From Microbacteriaceae bacterium PS02066 (lineage in GTDB: Bacteria > Actinomycetota > Actinomycetes > Actinomycetales > Microbacteriaceae), in NCBI GenBank assembly GCA_029959545.1, contig JASCPH010000011.1, forward strand, positions 1-63,965: a stretch of 63,965 nt of DNA, given 5' to 3'. Within the stretch, counting starts at the first letter, position 1; each line of letters starts with the position of its first letter. A model generated the notes under the pieces. That model saw only the letters and a list, made by a program, of their open reading frames with translations. It ran no database searches and was not told the DNA's origin. The translations under genes were made by a program, and so were the position numbers. Positions 50,960-60,189 of the stretch are shown here, piece by piece.

Positions 50960-52408
50960 TCAGTCGGCCGCGCGGATGCCGGCGGTGGAGGCGATGACGT
51001 CGCGCATCTTCTTCTCCAGCGCCTCATAGAACATCGACAGCGGGAACTCGTCGGTCAGCACCTGGTCGGTGTAGCCCGACGGCGGGCCCGACAGCACCTC
51101 GTCCGGCAGGCCCCGCGCCCAGACCGAGGCCGGATGCGGGGTCACGACCGAGCTCACGAGCTCGTACGCCGCCAGCCAGTGCGCCGTCTTGGGGCGGTCG
51201 ATCGAGCGCCAGTACAGCTCGTCGATGGCATCCGCCAACGCGACGACCGCATCCGGAACCTGATCCCAGTCGATGCGCAGCCGGGTGTCGGTCCAGTGCA
51301 GCACGCCGCGACGGTGCAGCCACGCGAACAGCAGCTGACCGCCGAGCCCGTCGTAGTTGCGCACGCGGGTGCCCGTGATGGCGAAGCGGAAGATGCGATC
51401 GAAGAGCACGGCGTACAGCACGAGTCCGGCGTGCTCCCGCATCCGTTCGTCGACCTCGCTCAGCTGCTCGCCGGCCGCAACCCGCTCATCGAGGCGCCGT
51501 CGGATCAGCACGCACTCACGGAACGCGGTCAGATCGCACCGCAGCTCCTCCAGCGAGTACAGGAAGTACGGCATGCGCTGCTTGATCATGAACGGATCGA
51601 ACGGCAGGTCGCCGCGCATGTGCGTGCGGTCGTGGATGAGATCCCACATCACGAACGTCTGCTCGGTGAGAGCTTGATCGGTGAGCATCCGGGCCGCGTC
51701 CTCGGGCAGTTCGAGCTTCGTGATCTCGGATGCGGCCGCGACCACCCTGCGGTAGCGCGCGGCCTCGCGGTCCTGGAAGATCGCGCCCCACGTGAACGCG
51801 GGGATCTCCCGCATCGACACGGTCTCGGGAAACAGCACGGCAGAGTTCGTGTCGTAGCCGGGGGTGAAGTCCACGAGGCGGAGCGAGACGAACAGGGCGT
51901 TCGTGTACTCGGTCTCGAGCTGCGCGATGAACTCGGGCCAGATGACCTCGACGAGCACCGCCTCGATGTACCGGTTCGGCGAGCCGTTCTGCGTGTACAT
52001 CGGGAAGACGACGAGGTGGCGCATCCCGTCGACGCGATGCAGCTGCGGCTGGAAGACGACGAGCGCGTCGAAGAAATCCGGCACGCCGAAGTCCTCCGCC
52101 GACCAGCGCAGGAAATCGCCCACGAGGGCCTGCAGGTAGTCGGCGTCGTGCGGGAAGCGCGGCGCGAGCTCCTGCACGGCCGCCACGATCCGCTCGACTT
52201 CCACCCGGGCCGCCGTCCGGTCTTCCGCGTCGGGCACCGAGCCGTCCTTCGCCTGCATCCCCTGCAGGGCGACGGCGGCGTCCTTCAGCTCGAGCCAGGC
52301 CGGATCGTCCTCCACGCCGATCGCGAGGTTCGCTGCGTCCTCGACGACCTCGGGCTCGCCGATGATCGCCTTGAGCTCACGGGAGGGGTGGGCGGCGTCG
52401 ATGGACAT
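50960..52408 (-). CDS. DUF6421 family protein
   Basis: The 482-residue cytosolic protein is mostly helical by composition, without signal or membrane segments. A conserved-looking segment, WDLIHDRTHMRGDLPFDPFM (about 295), carries an HxxxH pair that could bind a metal. Other recognisable stretches are RHLVVFPMYTQNGSPNRYIEAV and RVRNYDGLGGQLLFAWLHR. I assign it to DUF6421 from memory of actinobacterial annotations. The reaction is unknown. Confidence 0.75.
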   Translation of the reverse strand: MSIDAAHPSRELKAIIGEPEVVEDAANLAIGVEDDPAWLELKDAAVALQGMQAKDGSVPDAEDRTAARVEVERIVAAVQELAPRFPHDADYLQALVGDFLRWSAEDFGVPDFFDALVVFQPQLHRVDGMRHLVVFPMYTQNGSPNRYIEAVLVEVIWPEFIAQLETEYTNALFVSLRLVDFTPGYDTNSAVLFPETVSMREIPAFTWGAIFQDREAARYRRVVAAASEITKLELPEDAARMLTDQALTEQTFVMWDLIHDRTHMRGDLPFDPFMIKQRMPYFLYSLEELRCDLTAFRECVLIRRRLDERVAAGEQLSEVDERMREHAGLVLYAVLFDRIFRFAITGTRVRNYDGLGGQLLFAWLHRRGVLHWTDTRLRIDWDQVPDAVVALADAIDELYWRSIDRPKTAHWLAAYELVSSVVTPHPASVWARGLPDEVLSGPPSGYTDQVLTDEFPLSMFYEALEKKMRDVIASTAGIRAAD

Positions 52409-52495
52409 GGGAACCTCCGATCGTCGAAGTCGGCCGCGGATGCGGCGTGGTGATGGTGCGAACAGGCTACGCGGCCGGCCGGCGGGCGGGCGCGC

Positions 52496-53989
52496 TCAGG
52501 CGTTCTGCGGGAACCCCAGGTTGAGGCCGCCGTGCGAGGGGTCGAGCCAGCGGCTCGTGATCGCCTTCTCCTGGGTGAAGAACGAGACGCCGTACGGGCC
52601 GTACGCCTTCGCGTCGCCGAAGAGGGAGGCCTTCCACCCGCCGAACGAGTGGTAGGCGACCGGAACGGGGATCGGCACATTGACGCCGATCATCCCCACC
52701 TGCACCTCGCGCTGGAAGCGGCGGGCGGCGCCGCCGTCGTTCGTGAAGATCGCGGTGCCGTTGCCGTAGGGCGAGGCGTTGATGATGTCGACCGCCTCCT
52801 CGTATCCGCCCACACGCACGATGGAGAGCACCGGGCCGAAGATCTCGTCGCGGTAAACGGCGGAGTCCAGCGGCACGCGGTCGATGAGCGAGGGCCCGAG
52901 CCAGAAGCCGTCCGCCTCGCCGTCGACGTCGATCCCGCGCCCGTCGACGACGACCGTGGCGCCGTCGGATGCGGCCTGATCCAGGTAGCCGGCCACCTTG
53001 TCGCGGTGCTCGCGCGTGATGAGCGGACCCATGTCGCACCCGCGCGTGCCGTCTCCGGTGCGCAGCGTCGACATCCGCTCGGTGATCTTCGCGACGAGCG
53101 CGTCGGCGACCGCATCCACCGCCAGGATCACCGAGACCGCCATGCAGCGCTCACCGGCCGAGCCGAACCCCGCGTTGACCGCGGCATCCGCGGCGAGGTC
53201 GAGGTCGGCGTCGGGGAGAACGAGCATGTGGTTCTTCGCGCCGCCGAGTGCCTGCACGCGCTTGCCGGCGCCGGCGGCGGTCGCGTAGATGTACTGCGCG
53301 ATGGGCGTGGAACCGACGAACGAGATCGAGCGGACGTCGGGGTGCACGAGCAGGGCGTCGACCGCCTCCTTGTCGCCGTTGACCACCGTGAGCACGCCCT
53401 CGGGCAGGCCTGCCTCGGCGAACAGGCGCGCGAGCCAGATCGAGGCGGAGGGGTCCTTCTCGCTGGGCTTGAGCACCACGGCGTTGCCGGCGGCGAGCGC
53501 GATCGGCAGGAACCAGAGCGGCACCATGGCGGGGAAGTTGAAGGGGCTGATGACGCCGACGACGCCCACCGGCTGACGCAGCGTGTACACGTCGACGTCG
53601 GTGGAGACGTTCTCGGAGTAGGTGCCCTTGAGCAGCTGGCCGACGCCGCATGCGAAGTCGACGACCTCGAGGCCGCGGGCGATCTCCCCGAGGGCGTCGG
53701 AGAGCACCTTGCCGTGCTCGGCCGTGAGGATCTCCGCGAGCTCCTGCTTGCGGGCGTTCAGCAGCTCGCGGAACGCGAACAGAACGGAGGTGCGCTTGGC
53801 GATCGACGCGTCGCGCCAGACGGGCCACGCGGCCGCGGTGGCGGCCACCGCCGCATCCACGTCGGCTGCGCTCGCCAGACGCACGTGCTTCGTCACCGCG
53901 CCGCGCGCGGGGTTGTAGACCGGCGCCGTGCGCTCCGAGGCCCCATCCCAATCGCTTCCCGATACCCAGTGTCCGAGGGTGTGGGTCAT
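52496..53989 (-). CDS. mmsA: CoA-acylating (methyl)malonate-semialdehyde dehydrogenase
   Basis: The 497-residue aldehyde dehydrogenase has the catalytic cysteine C282 in GSAGERCMAVS. Where ordinary members have the general-base glutamate it has ALGGAKNHMLV, as in MmsA/IolA enzymes that form acyl-CoA instead of a free acid. It would convert malonate semialdehyde (from beta-alanine) to acetyl-CoA, or the methyl form to propionyl-CoA, with NAD and CoA. It is the last gene of the nine-gene operon, 35 bp after the transaminase. GGAGAAAC precedes the ATG. Confidence 0.93.
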   Translation of the reverse strand: MTHTLGHWVSGSDWDGASERTAPVYNPARGAVTKHVRLASAADVDAAVAATAAAWPVWRDASIAKRTSVLFAFRELLNARKQELAEILTAEHGKVLSDALGEIARGLEVVDFACGVGQLLKGTYSENVSTDVDVYTLRQPVGVVGVISPFNFPAMVPLWFLPIALAAGNAVVLKPSEKDPSASIWLARLFAEAGLPEGVLTVVNGDKEAVDALLVHPDVRSISFVGSTPIAQYIYATAAGAGKRVQALGGAKNHMLVLPDADLDLAADAAVNAGFGSAGERCMAVSVILAVDAVADALVAKITERMSTLRTGDGTRGCDMGPLITREHRDKVAGYLDQAASDGATVVVDGRGIDVDGEADGFWLGPSLIDRVPLDSAVYRDEIFGPVLSIVRVGGYEEAVDIINASPYGNGTAIFTNDGGAARRFQREVQVGMIGVNVPIPVPVAYHSFGGWKASLFGDAKAYGPYGVSFFTQEKAITSRWLDPSHGGLNLGFPQNA

Positions 53990-54024
53990 GTCGTTTCTCC
54001 TGTCACGTCGTCGTGGGTGGGGGA

Positions 54025-55326
54025 TCAGAGGGCCGCGAGGGCTTCGTCGTAGATGGCGATGGCCTCGCTCACATCCTCGTCGGTCACGACGCAGGGCGGA
54101 ACGACGTGGATGCGGTTGTCCTGCACGAAGGGGAGAAGTCCGCGTCCGATGAGGTCCTTCTTGAGCGAGCCCATCGCGGAGGCGGCGAGGGGCTCGCGCG
54201 TGCCGCGGTCGGCGACGAGCTCGAGCGCCCAGAAGACGCCCTCGCCGCGCACCTCGCCGATGACGTCGTGCTTCTCGGCGAGCGCGTGCAGCGCGGGGCC
54301 CAGCACGTCGCGCCCGATCCGTGCCGCGTTCTCGACGATCCCCTCCGCCTCCATCGCGTCGAGGGTCGCGACGATGGAGGCCGCCGCCAGCGGGTGTCCG
54401 GAATAGGTGAGACCGCCCGGGAAGACACGCTCGTCGAAGGCCGCCGCGATCGGGTCGGAGATGATGACGCCGCCCACCGGGACGTACCCGGAGTTCACGC
54501 CCTTGGCGAAGGTGATGAGATCGGGCACCACGTCGTGGCCCTCGAAGGCGAACCAGCGGCCGGTTCGGCCGAACCCGGCCATCACCTCATCGAGGATCAG
54601 CATGATGCCGTAGCGGTCGCAGATCTCGCGCACACCGGCGAGATACCCGGGCGGCGGTACGAGCACGCCCGCGGTGCCCGGCACCGACTCCAGCAGGATC
54701 GCCGCGACCGTGGCCGCGCCCTCGGCCTGCACGACGCGTTCGAGGTGATGGAGGGCGCGAGCGCACTCCTCCTCGGGCGTCGTGGCCCAGAACTCCGAGC
54801 GGTAGAGGTACGGGCCGAAGACGTGCACGTGTCCGCGGGCGTACTCGTTCGGGATGCGGCGCCAGTCGCCCGTGGCCACGATGGCCGCCCCGGTGTTGCC
54901 GTGGTACGAGCGGTAGCGCGAGAGCACCTTGTCGCGGCCGGTCACGAGACGGGCCATGCGGATCGCGTTCTCGTTCGCGTCAGCGCCGCCGTTGGTGAAG
55001 AACACCTTGTGGAATCCCTCGGGGGCGCGCGCGACGATGCGCTCGGCCGCCTCGCCCCGCGTCAGATTCGCCGTCGACGGCGCGATCGTCGTCAACAGCT
55101 CGGCCTGCCGGGCGATCGCGGCCACGACGGCCGGATGCTGGTGGCCGATGTTGACGTTCACGAGCTGGCTCGAGAAGTCGAGGTAGCGCGTGCCGGCATG
55201 ATCCCAGACACGCGTGCCCTCCCCGCCGGCGATGACGAGCGGATCGAGGGCCGCCTGCGCCGACCAGGAGTGGAACACGTGGGCGCGGTCGAGTTCCCAG
55301 GCGCGGCGGTCGAGATCGGTGGTCAT
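54025..55326 (-). CDS. Class III aminotransferase (probable beta-alanine/omega-amino acid:pyruvate type)
   Basis: The 433-residue PLP enzyme has FFTNGGADANENAIRMAR, the RYRSYHGNTGAAI loop, the aspartate in ILDEVMAGFGRTG and the lysine in ITFAKGVNSGYVPVGG. In this operon it should transaminate beta-alanine or 3-aminoisobutyrate, the products of ureidopropionase, and hand the semialdehyde to the next enzyme. GAAGGAGAAGAGC precedes the ATG. An extreme G/C homopolymer hairpin lies between it and the upstream binding-protein gene. Confidence 0.9.
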   Translation of the reverse strand: MTTDLDRRAWELDRAHVFHSWSAQAALDPLVIAGGEGTRVWDHAGTRYLDFSSQLVNVNIGHQHPAVVAAIARQAELLTTIAPSTANLTRGEAAERIVARAPEGFHKVFFTNGGADANENAIRMARLVTGRDKVLSRYRSYHGNTGAAIVATGDWRRIPNEYARGHVHVFGPYLYRSEFWATTPEEECARALHHLERVVQAEGAATVAAILLESVPGTAGVLVPPPGYLAGVREICDRYGIMLILDEVMAGFGRTGRWFAFEGHDVVPDLITFAKGVNSGYVPVGGVIISDPIAAAFDERVFPGGLTYSGHPLAAASIVATLDAMEAEGIVENAARIGRDVLGPALHALAEKHDVIGEVRGEGVFWALELVADRGTREPLAASAMGSLKKDLIGRGLLPFVQDNRIHVVPPCVVTDEDVSEAIAIYDEALAAL

Positions 55327-55386
55327 GCTCTTCTCCTTCGATGAGCGGTGGGGGCGATGGCGGGGGGCCCGCCCTGCCCCCTCCGC

Positions 55387-55418
55387 GGGGGGGGGGGGGC
55401 GGCCCCCCCCCCCCCCCC
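55387..55418. repeat. Homopolymer G13/C16 hairpin inside the pyrimidine-like operon
   Basis: Thirteen G (55387-55399), then CGG, then sixteen C (55403-55418) form an almost pure G-C stem, flanked by partly complementary CCGCG and CCGCGG. It lies in the 102-bp gap between the binding-protein stop and the transaminase start. It could be a terminator or attenuator, a slippage-prone tract, or an assembly error at homopolymers. Confidence 0.7.
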
Positions 55419-55428
55419 ACCGCGGATC

Positions 55429-56604
55429 CTACTTACCGCCTTCGGTGAGCGTCACGTCGATGGGCGTGTAGGTGCCCTTGACCGCGACCCCCTCGGCTTC
55501 GAGTTCCTGCAGCGCCTTCTCGATGTACTCGTTGCTGTACGCCGTGTCGGAGGGCTCCTCGGTGATGAGGTTCAGACCGTCCTGGTTGACCGCCTTGAGA
55601 GCGCCCGCGACCGTCTTCTTCCACGCATCCTCGTTCACGACGCCGAAGTCGCCGTCGGTCCAGATCAGCTTGTTGACCTCGTTCATCTGCCACAGCTGGT
55701 GCACCGGGCCGACGGGGAAGGCCGCCTCGGCGTTGATCGCCGCGTCGTAGGTGATGGATGCTGCTTCCTCGGGGTTGTCACGGGCGAAGATCCATCCCTT
55801 GGTGACGGCCTTCAGGAACCGCACGGCGGCGTCCGCGTATGCAGGGTCGTCGGACAGGCGCGCCGTGTCGGCCCAGAGGGCGTCCTGGAGCATGGCGCCC
55901 TCGGTGTCCTCGTAGGAGATGACGTTGAAGTCCTCCGGCTGGTAGAGCTTTCCCGTCGCGGGGTTCACGACTTCGAGCACCTGCGCCCACTCGTTGTAGG
56001 TCATGGCCTGCGCCGCATCCACGTCGCCGTCCAGCAGCGCGTTCATGCTGAAGTCCTGCGTCGTGATCGAGACCGACTCGGAGTCGAGGTCGTCCGCCGC
56101 CATAGCGGCGAAGATCTCCCACTCGTTGCCGAAGCCCCACGAGCCGATGCGCTTGCCCTCGAAGTCGGCGACGGACGTGATACCGCTATCGGCCCAGGAG
56201 ACCTGGAGGGTGCCGGACTTCTGGAACACCTGCGCGATGTCGGTCAGCTCGGCGCCCGTGGCCTCGAGGGTGCCGAGGACCTTGGGCACCCACGCGACGG
56301 CGAAGTCGACGTCGCCGGCCACGAGCGCGTCCTGGGGGACGATGTCGCCGCCGGAGGGGACGATCTCGACGTCGTCGAAGCCCTCTTCCGTGAAGTAGCC
56401 CTTGTCGAGCGCGACGTAGTAGCCGGCGAACTGCGCCTGGGGCAGCCACTGCAGCTGCAGCTTGATCGAGGTGAGGGGCTCGAAGTCGGGGTCTCCGGAG
56501 GCGGCCGGTGCGCCGGAGTCTCCGCCTGCGCAGGCAGCCAGCGCCATCGAGGCGATGCCGACGGCGGATACGGCGACGAGGGTGCGTCGAATGCTGTGTC
56601 TCAT
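55429..56604 (-). CDS. NMT1/THI5-like ABC transporter substrate-binding lipoprotein
   Basis: The 391-residue protein has a lipoprotein signal with LAAC (C25). The mature domain begins IKLQLQWLPQAQFAGYYVALDKGYF, a hallmark of the NMT1/THI5 group that binds pyrimidine precursors, riboflavin and related heterocycles. Given the hydantoinase and ureidopropionase in the same operon, its ligand is probably a pyrimidine, dihydropyrimidine or hydantoin. It follows the permease gene by 52 bp. Confidence 0.92.
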   Translation of the reverse strand: MRHSIRRTLVAVSAVGIASMALAACAGGDSGAPAASGDPDFEPLTSIKLQLQWLPQAQFAGYYVALDKGYFTEEGFDDVEIVPSGGDIVPQDALVAGDVDFAVAWVPKVLGTLEATGAELTDIAQVFQKSGTLQVSWADSGITSVADFEGKRIGSWGFGNEWEIFAAMAADDLDSESVSITTQDFSMNALLDGDVDAAQAMTYNEWAQVLEVVNPATGKLYQPEDFNVISYEDTEGAMLQDALWADTARLSDDPAYADAAVRFLKAVTKGWIFARDNPEEAASITYDAAINAEAAFPVGPVHQLWQMNEVNKLIWTDGDFGVVNEDAWKKTVAGALKAVNQDGLNLITEEPSDTAYSNEYIEKALQELEAEGVAVKGTYTPIDVTLTEGGK

Positions 56605-56656
56605 GCTGTTCCTTTCGGGTTCGGTGGTGCCGGGTGGTGCGATGGAACGCCTCCGG

Positions 56657-57439
56657 TCAGACCGGGGCCCGCCTCGTCGACAGTCGCTCCAGGAGACTCG
56701 TCACGAGGAAGAAGAGAAGGCCGATGAGGATGCCGCCGAGCACGAACGCCCACGCGAGAGCGGCGCGGCCCGACTTCGCGTAGCTGGCGATGGCGGTGCC
56801 GATGCCGTCGGCGGGCCCGCCGAAGTACTCGGCCACGAGGGCGGAGATGACCGCGAGGGATGCGGCGATGCGGATTCCGGACATCAGGTAGGGAAGGGCG
56901 GTGGGAAGGGTCAGGAAGCGGAACGTCTGTGCGCGGGACGCGGCGGACGCGCGCAGCAGGTCGCGCTGCACGGGGCGGGTCTGGCGCAGGCCCCGCAGCA
57001 CGTTGACGAAGACGGGGACGAACGCCGCGATGGCGGCGACGGCTTGCCGGCCGAACTGGCTCGAGGCGCCGAACATCGTGTTCAGGATGGGGGTCAGAGC
57101 GACGATCGGGATGACGGCGAGCGCCGCCACGAGAGGTGCGAGCATCCCGTCGATCGGTCTGGCTGACGCCGCCAGTGCGGCCAGGAGGATCGCCAGCACG
57201 GTTCCGGCGACGAGGCCCACGAGAGCGTTGGTCCCGGTGATCGCCATGTCGGGCGCGATGATCGACCAGCGGGCGAAGAACTCCTCGAGGATCGCGAAGG
57301 GGCTCGGAAGCATCCGCGGTGCCGCATCGGCGACATCGACGATGAACACCCACACCACGAGCCCGATCAGGGCGACACCGGCAGGGGCGGCGACGCGCAA
57401 CCACGACGGCAGCCGACGCTCGACTCCGGTGGCACTCAT
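56657..57439 (-). CDS. ABC transporter permease (SsuC/ThiX type), second
   Basis: The 260-residue protein has about six membrane segments and the permease loop LLRASAASRAQTFRFLTLPTALPY. The ATG at 57439 overlaps the ATPase stop by 4 bp; the open frame further upstream is a shadow of the ATPase gene. Two different permeases and one ATPase make a heterodimeric importer. Confidence 0.9.
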   Translation of the reverse strand: MSATGVERRLPSWLRVAAPAGVALIGLVVWVFIVDVADAAPRMLPSPFAILEEFFARWSIIAPDMAITGTNALVGLVAGTVLAILLAALAASARPIDGMLAPLVAALAVIPIVALTPILNTMFGASSQFGRQAVAAIAAFVPVFVNVLRGLRQTRPVQRDLLRASAASRAQTFRFLTLPTALPYLMSGIRIAASLAVISALVAEYFGGPADGIGTAIASYAKSGRAALAWAFVLGGILIGLLFFLVTSLLERLSTRRAPV

Positions 57440-58230
57440 CGTTCGTTCGCCCGGGTCGCCGGCGTTCCGTGCAGGGCCTCGCGCACCTCGGTGACCTTCG
57501 CGAAGTACTCGGTCGACTCGCGCAGCGCCTCGTCGCGGATGCGGTCGAAACGTGTCGGGATCACCGTCGTGATGCGTCCAGGACGGGGACTCATCACGAC
57601 GACCCGATCCGAGAGGAACACCGCCTCCGGGATCGAGTGCGTCACGAAGACGACGGCGGCACCGGTCTCGGCCGCGATGCGGGTGAGCTCCGCCTGCAGC
57701 CGCTCGCGCGTCATCTCGTCGAGCGCTCCGAACGGCTCGTCCATGAGCAGCAGCTTGGGCCGCGCGGCGAGCGAGCGGGCGATCGCGACGCGCTGCTGCA
57801 TCCCGCCCGAGAGCTGGTCGGGGTAACGCTGCACGAAGTCGGTCAAGCCGACCAGTTCGGCGAGCTCGGCGACCCGTGCTGCGCGCTCTGCCTTCGTCAC
57901 CCGTTGGATCTCCAGGGGGAGGGCGATGTTCTCGGCGATCGTGCGCCAGGGGAGGAGCCCCGCCTGCTGAAAGGCCATGCCGTAGTCCTGGTCGAGCCGC
58001 GCGGTGGCAGCAGGCTTGCCGAAGATCTCGAGGGTGCCCGCGGTGGCGGCGTCGAGGTCCGCGATCAGGCGCAGCAGCGTCGACTTGCCGCATCCGGAGG
58101 GTCCGATCAGCGACACGAACTCGCCCGGCGCGACGTCGAGATCGACATCGGTGAGCGCGACGACATCGCCGGTCCGGGTCGGGAAGATCTTGCCCACGCC
58201 TGCGGCACGGACGGCGGGTGCGGTGCTCAT
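57436..58230 (-). CDS. ABC transporter ATP-binding protein (SsuB/TauB type)
   Basis: The 264-residue ATPase has Walker A GPSGCGKST (43-51), the Q-loop in MAFQQAGLLPW, signature LSGGMQQR, Walker B LLLMDEPFGALDE and the switch histidine in VFVTHSIPEA. It powers the importer formed with the flanking permeases and the NMT1-like binding protein. The ATG at 58230 overlaps the upstream permease stop by 4 bp. Confidence 0.94.
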   Translation of the reverse strand: MSTAPAVRAAGVGKIFPTRTGDVVALTDVDLDVAPGEFVSLIGPSGCGKSTLLRLIADLDAATAGTLEIFGKPAATARLDQDYGMAFQQAGLLPWRTIAENIALPLEIQRVTKAERAARVAELAELVGLTDFVQRYPDQLSGGMQQRVAIARSLAARPKLLLMDEPFGALDEMTRERLQAELTRIAAETGAAVVFVTHSIPEAVFLSDRVVVMSPRPGRITTVIPTRFDRIRDEALRESTEYFAKVTEVREALHGTPATRANER

Positions 58231-59120
58231 GCGGTCTCCTCGCCTCTGCGGTAGTTCTTGAGCCCTGCGCCCACGAGGGCCACGGACGCGGCGGCCACGA
58301 GGCCGAGCGCGATCGTGCCGAAGGTGGGTCCCCAGGGGGCGGCCGGATCGGACGACGCCTGACCTGCGAGCTGGATGAGCATGCGTCCGATGCCTCCGCG
58401 CATGCCGATGGACACCTCCGCGACCACCGCTCCGACGACCGCCGCCGCGGCGGCCAGTCGCAGCGCCGGCAGCAGATACGGCACCGCCGCGGGCAGCCGC
58501 AACCGCCAGAGCGTCGTCCCGTAGCCCGCCGCGTAGGTGCGGAGGAGGTCGACGTGGATGCTGTCGGGCGCCTGCAGACCGCGGAGCATGCCGATCGCGA
58601 CGGGGAAGAAGGCCAGATATGAGGCGATGACCGCGACCGACAGCCACTGCGGCCAGGGGATCCCCTCGCGCGCCAACTGCCCCCCGAGGGCGTTCACGAC
58701 AGGCGCGAACGCGATCAGCGGCACGGTCTGACTGACGACGATCCAGGGCAGCAGGCCCCACTCGATGAGCCGCCAGCGCTGCATCGCGATCGCGAGGATG
58801 CCGCCGACCAGGACGCCGATCACCCATCCCGCCGCCGCGATGCCGAGCGTCACGCCTCCCGCCGACAGGACCGACACCCACAGCGGCGGGGTGTCGCCGC
58901 CGCTCGTCGAGGCGAACAGCCGGGCGACCATCTCCCACACGTGCGGCATGGCGCGGTCATGGGTGCGCGGGAGGATCATCACCCCGCTGCCGGTCGATCC
59001 GTCGCCGCCGATCGTCACGCCATCGGCGGGGCCCAGGAACTTGTAGAGCTCCCACAGGGCGATGACGGCCGCGACGCCCACCACGCCCCAGATCGCGGCG
59101 GCCGCGCGGCGCGTGATCAT
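58227..59120 (-). CDS. ABC transporter permease (SsuC/ThiX type), first
   Basis: The 297-residue protein has an extended extracellular loop after the first membrane segment (about 30-75), then the usual permease core with the docking loop LLRTYAAGYGTTLWRLRLPAAVPY. The ATG at 59120 overlaps the stop of the LLM oxidoreductase gene by 4 bp, tying transport to that enzyme. Confidence 0.9.
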   Translation of the reverse strand: MITRRAAAAIWGVVGVAAVIALWELYKFLGPADGVTIGGDGSTGSGVMILPRTHDRAMPHVWEMVARLFASTSGGDTPPLWVSVLSAGGVTLGIAAAGWVIGVLVGGILAIAMQRWRLIEWGLLPWIVVSQTVPLIAFAPVVNALGGQLAREGIPWPQWLSVAVIASYLAFFPVAIGMLRGLQAPDSIHVDLLRTYAAGYGTTLWRLRLPAAVPYLLPALRLAAAAAVVGAVVAEVSIGMRGGIGRMLIQLAGQASSDPAAPWGPTFGTIALGLVAAASVALVGAGLKNYRRGEETA

Positions 59121-60133
59121 CGCTTCGCCGTGATGTGCTCGGACAGGGCGGGGATGACGCGCTCGCCGTACACGCGCATCGTCTCCTCCTTGTTGTCGTG
59201 CTGCAGATAGCCCGCGAACTGGGTGACTCCGATCTCGCGCAGCGCCTCGAGCTTGGCGATGTGCTCCTCGGCGGTGCCGAGGAGGCAGAACCGGTCGACG
59301 ATCTCGTCCGGCACGAAGTCGACGTGGTCGTTGGCCGCCTTGCCGTGGCTGTTGTAGTCGTAGCCCGTGCGTCCCGCGATGTAGTCGGTGAGCGCTTGCG
59401 GCACCTCGCCCGACGTGCCGTATTTGGCGACGATGTCGGCGACGTGGTTGCCGACCATGCCCCCGAACCACCGGCATTGGTCGCGCATGTGCTCCCGGTC
59501 GTCGCCGATGTACATGGGGGCCGCGACGCAGAATGCGATGCTGTCGGGGTCGCGGCCGGCAGCGGCGGCGGCATCCTTGACGACCTTGATCATCCACCGC
59601 GCGATGTCGAGGTCGGCCAGCTGCAGGATGAAGCCGTCGCCGACCTCTCCGGTCAGCTTCAGTGCGAGCGGGCCGTAGGCGGCCACCCAGACGTCGAGCT
59701 GGGACCCGCGACTCCAGGGGAACTGCAGCGTCGCGCCCTTGTACTCGACGGGACGCGAGTTCGCGAGCTCGCGGATGACGTGGATCGACTCGCGCAGCTC
59801 CGACATCGAGACCGGCTTGCCGTTCGTGACCCGCACAGCGGAGTCCCCGCGTCCGATGCCGCAGATCGTCCGGTTGCCGTACATCTCGTTGAGGGTGGCG
59901 AACACGGACGCGGTCACGGTCCAGTCGCGGGTGGCCGGGTTGGTCACGAAGGGGCCGACCGTGATGCGCTTGGTCGCGTTCAGGATGGCGGCGTGCACCA
60001 CGTAGGGCTCTTCCCACAGCAGATGCGAGTCGAAGGTCCACACATGGCTGAAGCCGTGCGCCTCCGCCAGCTGCGACAGCTGGACGGTGCGGGAAGCGGG
60101 CGGGTTGGTCTGCAGGACGACGCCGAAGTCCAT
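59117..60133 (-). CDS. LLM class flavin/F420-dependent oxidoreductase (TIGR03842-like)
   Basis: The 338-residue luciferase-fold protein begins MDFGVVLQTNPPASRTVQLS and contains FDSHLLWEEPY, VGPFVTNPATRDWTVTASVFATLNEMYGNR and ICGIGRGDSAVR. These match a group of LLM oxidoreductases often annotated as F420-dependent near hydantoinase genes (from memory). It sits between dihydropyrimidinase and the importer in one operon. Because no dihydropyrimidine dehydrogenase is present, it may act on the pyrimidine ring itself, reductively with F420H2 or oxidatively like RutA. GGAAGG precedes the ATG, next to a family F repeat. Confidence 0.88.
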   Translation of the reverse strand: MDFGVVLQTNPPASRTVQLSQLAEAHGFSHVWTFDSHLLWEEPYVVHAAILNATKRITVGPFVTNPATRDWTVTASVFATLNEMYGNRTICGIGRGDSAVRVTNGKPVSMSELRESIHVIRELANSRPVEYKGATLQFPWSRGSQLDVWVAAYGPLALKLTGEVGDGFILQLADLDIARWMIKVVKDAAAAAGRDPDSIAFCVAAPMYIGDDREHMRDQCRWFGGMVGNHVADIVAKYGTSGEVPQALTDYIAGRTGYDYNSHGKAANDHVDFVPDEIVDRFCLLGTAEEHIAKLEALREIGVTQFAGYLQHDNKEETMRVYGERVIPALSEHITAKR

Positions 60134-60145
60134 GGGTCACACCTT

Positions 60146-60179
60146 CCGGTCGTTGAGCGAGAGCCGCGAGACGAAACGC
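60146..60179. repeat. Dispersed intergenic repeat, family F copy 2
   Basis: This 34-bp element reads CCGGTCGTTGAGCGAG, AGCC, GCGAGACGAAACGC on the plus strand and matches 14712-14745 (reverse strand) at 32 of 34 positions. It lies inside the operon, between the dihydropyrimidinase stop and the LLM gene, and abuts that gene's ribosome-binding site. Confidence 0.8.
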
Positions 60180-60189
60180 AGACGTGTCA

